Shown here piece by piece: positions 1-12,100 of a stretch of DNA of 64,000 nt (the stretch's first letter is position 1; each line of letters begins with the position of its first letter). The DNA comes from Misgurnus anguillicaudatus (taxonomy: Eukaryota; Chordata; Actinopteri; Cypriniformes; Cobitidae), in assembly GCF_027580225.2 (NCBI RefSeq), contig NC_073337.2:11149501-11213500 (forward strand), in the 5' to 3' direction. The translations under genes were made by a program, and so were the position numbers. Below the pieces are notes generated by a model, which did not search any database, was not told the DNA's origin, and saw only the letters and a list, made by a program, of their open reading frames with translations.

Positions 1-717
1 TTGCATTCAAACGAATAGTGCTCTCTATGTCGTTCAATGTAAGCAAAGAGAAGAAATTCTAAGCTGACAAAGAAAAGTCAGATAACTGGCAGAGGTCATT
101 TGACACCAACGAGGACATATTTATGAATAAAGACATTGATTTTGATTAATAAAACACTTAAAACCCTACTTACTGTCCCTTTAAGGAAGGGGGTTAATAT
201 TGTACATTCTGCAGCATTCATGTCTTTTAAAACATTACATAAAGCAATAAAATAGCATTGTGCCTTCCGAAAAGCACTTTTTTGACTATATCTGAAAACT
301 TCTTAAGAACAACTTTCTCCAAATCAACTTTGACTTTGTACATTTATCCAGAGATAAAGCATAAACTCAATGAGAGATGTGTGCTGCGTTGCCAAATCAT
401 TTGCTTTTTGGCAACTTTTAAACTGTTCAGCGAGTTTTTTTTCTGCGGGTTAAAGATGAAAGGAATTCGTTGATTAGTTATTTGAGCTGTAAATACATGG
501 TTTTGGACTAGTTTAAATGTTGTTTTGGCTGGTTTTGATACGTGAATCTGGCAACCTTGGCTGTAATGTTTAGGGTGCATGTAAACTGTATTGTCGTTAA
601 CTTTCAATCAGATTAAATACAGTCGGATAGACGAAATTGTGTGCATGTAAACATAGCCAGTGATAATAGTATGAGCTGCTCCAGTCTAGTGTTGTGTACC
701 TCACTGTGTAATCTTAC
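1..717. other. syn3 intron, nothing recognised
   Basis: AT-rich. Small frames only, none with a recognisable product. The next syn3 exon downstream must lie before position 1. Confidence 0.6.
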
Positions 718-860
718 ATGTATGCTTTATAGTTGTTGCCAATCTTCTGGATACGGATGTCATACTTGGAGTCCACAAAGGGTTCGGCCGTGGCGTAAGT
801 TTTAGCTATAGCCACTACACTGGTGATGTCCTGAAAATCATTAGCTGTCTCCACCTTTAT
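718..860 (-). CDS. syn3: syn3 exon f (last one in window)
   Basis: This 143-bp exon starts [16 protein letters not shown] and continues through [18 protein letters not shown] to IGNNYKAY plus AT of a split Met codon. The acceptor is ctgtgacag and the donor GTAAG. It is the synapsin segment just before the expected RTS-GNWK block, whose exon must lie before position 1. Confidence 0.95.
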
Positions 861-3800
861 CTGTCACAGAAAACACATTAAACATCATTGCAATCATACA
901 ATTACCCATCATCCACCTGGAACCATTAAAGAGGATGTTTCGAGGACATTTCACAACACATTTTACAACACTCATATACTGTAGTAAGAGGGGTCAGATG
1001 ATGTGTTTTGAATGAAACCAATGACTTTACAGGAACTTGACCTCAGTGAACTACACTTATAATTGTACTGTATATAAACTGTTACAGAGGTCAAGTTCAC
1101 AGCTATTCCTCTTACTGGTAGTAGGTGAGTGAGGTCAGCAGGGTCAGATAGGTCAAACTTTAACCTCTTCATCACCACTAACAGTTAAAGTGCGTGTTGC
1201 AGGTTAACCACCACTGTCGATTAATGGGTACATAAATCACTCAAGATATGTATATACTTTTTAAAATGTCTCAAAAATGGCCTAAAAGACAATTTTTTTT
1301 ACATTTTTGGTATGAACTTTTTTTACGCAATTCGGCGATGACGTCACGTTGGGGAGAAATGGAGAAAGCCTCAGCCAGAGCCATAGAGATAGATGAGACA
1401 TTTATTGCCATTTAATACTTATGTATATAATATGGAAATCATATAGACGGTTTCAGCAGTAACAACATGAACAAGCGGCTGTCGTGGTCCGCACGTAACT
1501 TTCGGTAAACTCCGCTAAGAATAAATAACAACAAAGTTGTTTAAATGTAGTTTATTTATATAGCAAGCAAAAAACAACACATAGATTACCTAGGAAACCA
1601 AAACACTTGTTATTTTCGACGAGGCATTTGTTCAAGAGATCAGTTCAGCAACTAGTTAGACCATGAAAAAACGAAACCGGAAGTAAAGTTCGGATCCAGA
1701 CGTGTATCGCGTCAGCGCACGTGCGTCTGATGAAACGGTCTATATACATAGTAGGAAATATATAATGTGGTATACTGCAAAGTTACCATGCTAATTATTA
1801 TTTATGATATATGTGGAGATGAATTAAACTTTGCAAATCTGCTGATTTGATTCATTCATGTCCTGACCACCAGGCTAGAGATTTTTAAACATCCTTAATC
1901 CACACTTACTAGTCTATCAAATAATATCTATAATATATTGTTTTGTGAAATAAAAGGATGCTTTGTTATACTGTTTATGCGATCATAACGAATCACACGA
2001 TCATTTTATACGCAGCAGCAGCGGTCAGCAACTGCAGCGCACTCGGATCCGACCGCATACATACTGCAATACACAGGTGTTCGGCGGCTTTTTACATCAA
2101 AGGCCGACAGGCTATGCCATTTGGGGAGGGACTGCTCACTGACCCCTGTATTTTTATAATTCCTGAACATGGTTGGATCTGCCGAACGGGTTGAGCACTT
2201 TTATATACTTTGAGCAGAAAGGCTGCACAGTTTGACCAGCGGGCTGCAGGAAGCAGCCGCACATCAGGCCGCCAGACAGTGTTGCTAATATAACTCAAAT
2301 GTATAAATATTATCAGACGGGCCCACCGGGAAAGTTCTGACTCTCCCGATTGCCACTCTGGCTGTACGGAAGTGAGTGCGTTTTGGTCGCTGGTCGAGTA
2401 CCCCGTGACCAGATGTGATGTGCCTCACTCAGCTTCCAGGATTTGAGGCATGCTACCTGAATCTGTTTGTGCTGAAGACAGCATACAACCATTTCAGCAG
2501 GATCATGGTCCCTCTCAAGCCAGCACGCACGAGTATGTTAATTGTTTGTTTACTTTCTACACAAAGTTATGCTAACGTTATGCCTTTCTCTCTATCTATC
2601 TATCTATCTATCTGTCTGTCTGTCTGTTCTATCTTTCTGTCTGTCTGTCTATATCTATGTATTTATCTATAATCTGCGCTATCTGAATACTTTACTTTAC
2701 TCGTCTCTCTAGTCAATCTCAATGGTCTCAAGGCGGCTTTGCTAAATTCTCTCCCCAACGTGACGTAACTCATTGCAAACCGCTGTACTTTTTCATATTA
2801 TATTCCGTTTTCTGATACCAAAAAAACATAAAATACAATGGATAACAGTGTAAATGTTTAATATCAACAAGCAATTTGCACAAATTCGTTGAAAAATTTA
2901 ACCTGCAACACGCCCTTTAAGCCTTATTCGGACAGGATTAGTTTCATATAGAGAGGTTGTTAAGCAATTTTTTCAGAGTCTGAAAGCTTCATGTCAGTAA
3001 TTATTACGCCAACATTTACCTTCTGTAAAAAGGTCCGTCGAAATGACTAAGGTAATACCAATTCAGCTGTAAAAATACACATAAATATTTCCTAATTTCC
3101 TGCAATTTTTTTTGTTTAAATATGAAGGCGCTTGAAGAAGCATTTACTTGCATTTTAGGCAGTGGAACCAGTAAGTAATCAATTATCTCTTTCATTTTTC
3201 CCCAGTCCCCAAAATCTTCAGCTACGTTTGGACATTTGCTTACAACTACTCTTAAACTGTTTCTAAAACAGAAACTTACGTTCTCTCAAAACTGAAATTA
3301 AACGCAGTGTTTCCTCCCTGGTACAATTTCAAGTTTTTCTCATCTGCTCCATCTTGTGTGTTTGCACGTGATATCAGGAAGCAAAGTAATGTTCACATGA
3401 CAACGAGGGAGATGACAGCGCTGCGTAATGGAGTTACCCCTACCTTTTCTGAATGTTTTACTAAGATTTCTAATCAATATAACACATGTCCGGTGGTAAA
3501 GTTGCATTACTCCATCTACCCCTCGTAAAACTAACCCCGTCCAAATAGTGCTTTAGTTAGAATTAGAGCTGAGAAATCTAAACTCATTTTATTCACTTGA
3601 TCTTAATGTTAGGTAAAGAACTTGATCAATAGATTTTTATTCTAAAACACAACCATTGTGTTATTTATTCATCAAACAAAACCACTGTGTTATTTGATAT
3701 GAACTGATCAAAGACCAATCAGAGCAGAGTATCCTGTGATGACATCAGCATACCTTTCCCATGCCGGCATGAGCGTGTCCCATCTTCACCACCACAGGGA

Positions 3801-5306
3801 ATGTTGCTGTGGGCAGCTAAAGAGAAGAAATAATAAGATGAGGGTTCCTGTAACTCCAGACACATTTACTGCTATTTCAGGTTCATGTTGGTTTCATCAT
3901 GACAGAAATGTTCTGGGAATCACAGCCACAGACATACACCCAGTCATTCCTTAACCAAACAGGACTTAACTTACAGAACGGTCAACACATATAACCACTA
4001 AACAAACCAAAGCCGAACAGTGTTGTGTTTCAGAGGTGTAGCTGAATAAAGATGATTCAGATGGATGAGAAATCTGTCTAGAATAATTTAACCATAATGC
4101 ATTCACAGATTTGCTTTATTGTGTTATTATTTTATATAGGTGCACACATAAACAATCAACCACAAAATACTGACAGTACCAGTAAAAAACTAGTATATGA
4201 GGGAACTAGATGTATATGAGGGAAGGTTTTGGCTCTTCACTGTTTCCTGTTTGAGAGATGATCAGATGATCCAGCATAGTTGTCTGACCACTTGTGGGCA
4301 TCACCGCATCCCTCGTCTTTCCCAGACCGAACTTCCGGAAAAATCATCTGCTGTATCATTAAATACAGAATCACGTCTGAGCACGCTGCTATCACTCGAC
4401 ACTGAAACACCAGCTCAATTCCCACAGAAACAACAATATAGTACAACAACATACAGTACATGACTTCAAAATCTATAAAATCACCACGTGAGGAAACTGA
4501 TCAAAGTCAAAAACACAAACAAACACATTATGTTTACAAGTTTAACTGGAAAATAAGTTATTTTAGCTTCTTACAAAAATGTTCCAGTTTGTTAGGGAAA
4601 TCATTACGGGATATTCGTCACAAAATAGTTCCACAGCAGGCCAGTTTAAATGAACTCTAATGAGGCTTCACTATGACTCTTCCTGTTTAAACAATTAGCA
4701 AAAAAAAATCTTCCCAACACTGTTTTCCATTTACCACCGAACACTGCTCGAGTACACAGAGTGGGAGACGGAAAAAAGAGAGAGACGGGAGAGATTTGGG
4801 CGAGATTCCCGCTGGCACACTTGAATCATTCCTCTTAGCTCTGGTGTGACATTCCTTAACTCCAGCAGGAGTGTGTAGGTAAGGGTAGATTCCTTTGGAA
4901 AGCTGGGATTTTCCCAAAGTTTACACCTCGAACTTCATCTTTACTCTCTTTCATCTAATCACTGAAAGGTAATGAATCAGTCAGTCCATCGGTGTTCACA
5001 TAAACAGATCTGTGCTGGATCAGACTTCATTTCAGGCCATCAAACCAAATGAACTGAAATCCACAGCCTATTGGGAAGATCTGCTCTTACTTTCTAAAGG
5101 ATCTGAATAGCAGATGAAAAATCTCTCAGACATAAAAAGTGGAAAGAGTGACCTGTAGTCATTTCTGGATATAAGAGGATCATTGGATGGTCAGTAAAAC
5201 CACCTAGTAACCACTCAGCATATCATATCAACCATATAGCAACTGATCTGCATGTTAAAACTCAACACCTCAGCAACAGCTTCATGTCGCAATGAGACAT
5301 GAAAAA

Positions 5307-5373
<67 letters not shown>

Positions 5374-8300
5374 CAAACATTTGTCTATCTGCTGTGGTTT
5401 ACTGGCACAGATACCAACACAGGCCTGAGATCTCCAGTAACTCTCCAGTTATAATGTCAGGTCACTGAACTTTGACCGTTCACTTATTGGTTAACTGGTT
5501 AGCTTTATTCTCATGTTCTGATTAACAGATGTGTGAGCAACACACGATTCCGAGACTTTAAGCAGAAGTGTGAACTATCAGTCAAGTGAAACCTGCTTTC
5601 ATGTATTTCAACAACATGCTCAACATCTGACGCATTCAACACTTCCAGAGTGAATCTTGTCTCTTACCTAATCTCATTTCCTCTAGAGGTCAAGGGTCAC
5701 AGGAAGAATCACATCATGTGTCATTAAATAATGTTATTATCCGTGACCAGCCAACTTATTAATCACTCATACATGCTGCTACACACAATACACACAATAC
5801 ACTCACCTAAAGGATTATTAGGAACACCATACTAATACTGTGTTTGACCCCCTTTCACCTTCAGAACTGCCTTAATTCTATGTGGCATTGATTCAACAAG
5901 GTGCTGAAAGCATTCTTTAGAAATATTGGTCCATATTGATAGGATAGCATCTTGCAGTTGATAGAGATTTGTGGGATGCACATCCAGGGCATGAAGTTCC
6001 ACCACATCCCAAAGATGCTCTATTGCAGGGCTATTTAAATCTTACCCTGGAGGGCAAGAGCACTGAAGAGTTTAGCTCCAACCCTGATCAAACACACCTG
6101 AGCAAGCTGATCAAGGTCTTCATGATCACTAGACAATCACAGGTGGGTAAGTTTGATTAGGGTTGGACCTAAACTCTGTAGTGCTCCGGCCCTCCAGAGT
6201 AAGATTTGAATAGCCCTGCTCTATTGGGTTGAGATCTGGTGACCGTGGGGGCCATTTTAGTACAGTGAACTCATTGTCATGTTTAAGAAACCAATTTGAA
6301 ACGATTCAAGCTTTGTGACATGTTGCATTATCCAGCTGGAAGTAGCCATCAGAGGATGAGTACATGGTGGTCATAAAGGGATGGACATGGTCAGAAACAA
6401 TGCTTAGGTAGGCTGTGGCATTTAAACAATGCACTTGCACTAAGGGGCCTAAAGTGTGCCAAGAAAACATCCCCCCCACCATTACACCACCACCACCAGC
6501 TTGCACAGTGGTAACAAGGCATGATGGATCCATGTTCTCATTGTGTTTACACCAAATTCTGACTCTACCATCTGAATATCTCAACAGAAATCGAGACTCA
6601 TCAGACCAGGCAACATTTTTCCAGTCTTCAACTGTCCAATTTTGGTGAGCTAGTGCAAATTGTAGCCCTTTTTGGTATTTGTAATGGAGATGAGTGGTAC
6701 CGGGGGGGTCTTCTGCTGTTGTAGCCCATCCGCCTCAAGGTTGTGCGTGTTGTGGCTTCACAAATGCTTTGCTGCATACCTCGGTTGTAACGAATGGTTA
6801 TTTTAGTCAAAGTTGCTCTTCTATTAGCTTGAATCAGTCGGCCCATTCTCCTCCGACCTCTAGCATCAACAAGGCATTTTCGCCCACAGGACTGCCGCAT
6901 ACTGGATGTTTTTCTCTTTTCATTCTTTGTAAACCCTAGAAATGATTGTGCGTGAAAATCCCGGTAACTGAGCCAATTGTGAAATACTCAGACCGGCCCT
7001 TCTGGCACCAACAACCATGCCACGCTCCAAATTGCTTAAAATCACCTTTCATTTCCATTCTGACATTCAGTTTGGAGTTCAGGAGATTGTAGATGAATAC
7101 AGTACTGCTGCAGGTAAATAGAGATTTGAAATCTGAATCTAAGTGACATCACCTGTTAGGTGTCTGAATGTGATGATGATCTACAGCAGGAGGGCCGCTG
7201 TCCTGCAAACTTTAGCTCTAACCCTAATCAAACACCTGAAAAATCAAATCAAATGCAGCAGGATTACTTGGAAATGACATTCAGGTGTGTTTGATAAGGA
7301 TTGGAACAAAACTTTGCAGGGCAGCGGCCTCCAGGACCTGGAGTGCCCACCACTGATCAAGTGGCCCTTCACTTAACACCCACCCAGTATGCTGTTAACC
7401 CAGAGTAAGTAGAGTTGATCAGACCTAAATGATGTGGTTCTGTTACGATGTATGATTTCAGGTCATCGATTCACTCTTACTGATTCTTACTTATGATCAC
7501 AGAGAGCAATGTACTGGCAACATCATTGACTTATCAACATATACCTGTCAACATTGGAATTAGAAAATAAGGGAAATTTCTTAACCCCAACATTACCCCC
7601 CCAGTGGTTCCCAATGTTGTTAATGCTTTCAGTGTATGACTTAAATGTAAGTTTAATTGCAATTCCAAACTACCTGATATCAAAGCCATTGCTGTTAATA
7701 GGACATTAATAGGACAAAATTGCCATTGTGTTATTCACAATAAAAACCATGTGACTTTGTGCGGCCCACACAGTTTAAAACCCCTAGGCAAGACAATGGA
7801 TGGGGAATCCCTTTTTTAATTTGTTGTGTGGCTCTCCTGAATCTGTAAGGGACTTTTCTGGCATTGTGTTGTTGGTAAATCATATGATGAACTGAATAAA
7901 TACGCAAACTGGGTTGTTTTACTAAAAAAATCCAGATAATTTACTCACCCCTATGTCATCCAAATTGTTGATGTCCTTCTTTGTTCAGTCGAGAAGAAAT
8001 AATTTTCAAAACATTTCAGGATTTTTCTTAATATATTGGACTTTAATGGACCTCAGGTAATCGACCTCATGTAATGCGTCAGCACATCGAAAGGTTACGC
8101 GTCACATACGTGAAACACACACTTGCGGACCATTTTAAACAATAAACTGACACAAAGACAATTAGTATCCTTCCACATACAACAACGTCTGAACGCTCCT
8201 CTTTCTCCACACTTGTAAAGTGTGTTCCTTTAACTTAGTTAGACGGGGTGTGCCTCATAAGTCTTGAAAAGTGAAGCCGCTGGCTCTTTGATTGCCCCCT

Positions 8301-9044
8301 GGTGGCTGGCTGCAGTACAAGTCATAAACCCCGCCCTCTTTATTCAAACGAATGGGACTCTGCTCTAAATAAAAAAAACTATTTACACTTCCAATAAAAG
8401 TTTCCGAAAGATGGTTTTGGTCCTTTCAAGTAGTTGTTATCACGCTGATATATGTTCAAGTGTTCATTTTTGTGTAAGTTTCATTTTAGCTAGTAATTTG
8501 AGGCTATAGAAACAGGGCGTGTTGTTATGATTGGCGTGGTTGAATTGGTCACGCAAGCGTTTGGCATTACTGTTGCTGAACTCATCTTTATACTCTTATC
8601 TGTTTGACAACAGCTGGATGAAAATGGAATCAAGCTTAAGATTTATCCGCAAATAAACTAAATCAAGACTTAACATAAACATAATCGAACCTCTTTCATG
8701 AAATCTGAGCTACATCACACTGACACACATTAATGTGCTCTGAATTCGGCTTTTTAAGCATCTGAAAAGATTATTTTTAAATAAATCAAACATTTTTAAG
8801 TTAGTTTTAATAAGCAGCCCCGCCTCCATGTGCGTCTATTCTGTTAGCAGTTAAACTGAGTGAATTACAGGAAGTTTCATGTGGGATTATTTATAGCTGG
8901 AGGTCCCTGTGGAGGCTCCACCTCCTGTTTCCTTCACCCACACATGACCTTTGACCCTGACCAAAACAGACGACTCACTCTTCACCTTCACCACACTCCT
9001 CCTCATCGTGTTACTGGAAATAACTGAACCCATTACATGGTCAT

Positions 9045-9116
<72 letters not shown>

Positions 9117-12100
9117 GCGCACACACACACCCACACACACACACACACACACTTTCTCATGAACATGTTATTTATCTGTGATCATGTGACACTGACATCT
9201 GAGGGTAAATCTGTTACCACTGTAGTGACATCATAGTACACTTTAAACATGTGTAGCAGGACAATGTAATGGACATGTTGAGCTCTCATACACGTCGTGT
9301 CTGCAGTGTATGTGTCAGGGTTTTAGTTCTGTTTAGTTTGTTTTCATTGTTGTTCATCATTGCTCTGTGTTAGTTACCTTTTATTAGTCTCACCTGTGTT
9401 TATTAATTATCATCATTAGTTACAGCTGTCTGTCATTATCACTCACCCTTTATAGTTTGCCCTCATGTGCCTGTCCATGGTCTGATCTCGTCTGAATGTA
9501 CCCTTGTCATCGTGTTTTCCAGTCTATCGTCATTAAAGTCCTGTAAGTTTATGTAATCCCTGCCTTTGTCATCTTTTAGTTAAGAGAAATATGACAGAAG
9601 ATCAGACCAAACGTTTGTGGCGTGTTAGTGTTTTTTCCCCCGTGTTACAAATTAGAGTTTATTGTTTTCCGAAAAATCAGTTTCGTTTTTAGCTTTATTT
9701 ATGGATTTTTCGTTTAAACAAGCACTCGGTTTGGAGCAGGGAGACCGTCCGATCACTTCGGATGGTCCAATGGACCATCGCCACCCCCAGAGACCAGACG
9801 GACATCACCCTACCCGGAACTCCTGCCCACCGCAGGTGGAGAACCCGGCAGTGCGACCTGTGAGCCAGAGCTACCCTCGGAGCCCAGCGTCGCCGAAACC
9901 CCGGATGTTCCCCCTGACCAGGTTGCGTGACCAGAGTTTCCGGGGTGCCGCCGCGGGAGCTGCTAATGACGTCAGGGAGGACGTCCATCTCCCCGCCGCT
10001 GAGGGTGAGCCAATAACGGTCCCTGGGGTTTATTACATGTGCTCGGATTGTGCTTTGGACATTTCCCACCCCTCATCGTCACCACTGGTTCCGTCCAGCC
10101 CGCCCCTCGTAAGTCGCTGTTGGTCAGCGCTGCCGGTCCCGTCCGGTTTCCCTTTTGGATTTCCCGCACCAGCCAATCCGAAGCTACGTCAGCGGACACA
10201 GCGTCACACCTCAGCTCATCCTCAGCGCGTCACCGGCGCTGGTTCGTCGAAGCCGAGGTGTGCCTCTCTGCCCACTGTCTCGGGGGTTTCTCCAGTTCTC
10301 CTCCCCCGCTCCCTGAGACCTAGAGGTCGCCTCGGCTCGTCGGACCAGCGGCCTCGCTTCGGGTCTCTCCTCCCTCCTCTCCGTCAGCTCCCGTCCCCAC
10401 TACGACGTCACCAGGCTTCGGTCACCCCTCTGGTTCCGCCCCTGGTCAGTCGTCGTCCTGCCCTCACCTCCGGGTTTTCCTCGTTCCCCTGTGTATCCCT
10501 CACTCCACCCTTCCGGCTCGCTGGGCTCCTCCTTCCCGAAGACGTCACCACGGGACTCCCTAGCTCTGGCTCCGCCTCGTGGCTCCGGAATCCTCCTGCG
10601 TCTCGGTCGGGAGACCCACCAGCTCCGCTCCGTCCCTCCGGATCCTCGGCTTCCCCCGGGTTCTCCGCTCGCGTGGCCCCGCCCTGGATCCTCCCTCCGT
10701 TGTCCACGCTGTTGTCTGTCCCCAGGGTGGGACTAGGACTTCCATCACCCTGGCGCCCTCCGCCAGCGTCTCCACCCTGGGGCTTCGTCTCGTCTGGTCT
10801 TTGGGTCCTGCTCTAGACCTTCCCTCACCTTTCTTCACATTTTTTTTGGACACTTTTCTTTTTTTGTTGCTCCCTCCCACTCGCCTCTATTTGTTGTTGA
10901 TCTACGGCGCGAGGTCGCGCCTACCGGGAGGGGGCGTACTGTCAGGGTTTTAGTTCTGTTTAGTTTGTTTTCATTGTTGTTCATCATTGCTCTGTGTTTG
11001 TTACCTTTTATTAGTCTCACCTGTGTTTGTTAATTATCATCATTAGTTACAGCTGTCTGTCATTATCACTCACCCTTTATAGTTTGCCCTCATGTGCCTG
11101 TCCATTGTCTGATCTCGTCTGTATGTACCCTTGTCATCGTGTTTTCCAGTCTATCGTTATTAAAGTCCTGTAAGTTTCTGTAATCCCTGCCTTTGTCATC
11201 TTTTAGTTTAGAGAACTGTGACAGTATGTTTCGAAGTTCATTAAGGCTCCTATTTTTTATCATCCAGCCATACTCTACATTTTTTAAGCACATACAGTAT
11301 ATACGAATACACGAAACAGCAAATAAAACTTGTTTGCACCATAATACTTAATTCTGTGTAACTGGAACTTGTTGTACACAAACGTGGACAATTGCACTGC
11401 TTCATGTTCAATGAAAAATATTTGTTTATTATATTTCTTGGTTCTTCCTAACCCCAAAATAGCTGGAAGAAATCTAAAAAAAGACAAACCAAAGCTCGGG
11501 TCTTAGGAGGTTAACTTAAGAATGAGTAAGTCTCTGGACATTCCTGTGAGTCACGCCTGGACGTCATCCAGATGGAGACACCATTGGCATTCAGAGTTGT
11601 TCCATACATTTATAAAACAAAGAGTTATTTCCTCTGCTATAGAAACATGAGATCCTGTCCTATCACACACAAACACATTAACAGTGTGCTCTTAACTGAA
11701 GGTTTCTTTTGAAAGAGTTCTGATACAGACCCTTCATTACAACAATTACAATATAGTCCGTCTTAATACTTTATCTTTTAAAAATAAAACATCCTTCTGT
11801 TTAGCGCCTCATCTCTCAGTGCTATTCTTACAGATAACTTCCAATCTGGACTCCAACACAAGATTATTACTAATCGGTCAACCAAATGGTTATAAATTAA
11901 CTAGAAGATTAATACAGTAAAAAGACCAGTCATATGTATAGAGAATACCAGTGGCAAGGCCAGAAATTTTAAACTGAGTGGACCTTGGTGAAATAGGGTG
12001 GACCTACTCTTAAATTACATAATTTTACAATATAGTGGTTAAATGGATTACATCACGTTTTTAAAGTCATGAATCAAATAATTTTTAGATCAGCAAAAAT

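Larger units (their letters stand above)
1189..2916. mobile_element. TTAA-flanked non-autonomous DNA transposon
   Basis: Terminal inverted repeats read AGTGCGTGTTGCAGGTTAA on the left and, reversed, AGGGCGTGTTGCAGGTTAA on the right. TTAA lies at 1185-1188 and 2917-2920. Subterminal inverted blocks also match (ACGTCACGTTGGGGAGA near 1340 against its reverse near 2755). TTAA duplication with RRG-like ends fits the Kolobok superfamily; that name is inferred. It carries a nested MITE (1444-1742) and a TATC/TGTC microsatellite (2591-2670). Confidence 0.75.
5800..7092 (-). mobile_element. decayed Tc1-like transposon, right end lost
   Basis: The left end starts at a TA (5798-5799) with CACTCACCTAAAGGATTATT, the terminus of a very common fish Tc1-like family. 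The matching opposite end is missing: similarity stops at about 7092 after TTCAGGAGATTGT. A broken transposase gene lies on the minus strand, and a hAT MITE (6026-6218) is inserted in it. Confidence 0.78.
9313..11223 (+). mobile_element. short non-autonomous LTR retrotransposon (Gypsy-like ends)
   Basis: Two 284-bp direct repeats (9313-9596 and 10940-11223) both begin TGTCAGGG and end TGACA. The 5-bp target duplication GTATG lies at 9308-9312 and 11224-11228. A polypurine tract GGGAGGGGG (10926-10934) precedes the 3' LTR. The 1.34-kb interior is GC-rich, unlike its AT-rich surroundings, and shows no protease, RT or integrase motif. Strand is taken from the polypurine tract. The Gypsy label rests on the end sequence and 5-bp duplication only. 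Confidence 0.88.

Noticed and set aside
9662..10816. A host gene in the GC-rich island
   Set aside because: The frame lies exactly between two LTRs with a target duplication, and other frames are open too; it is treated as part of the element with low coding confidence.
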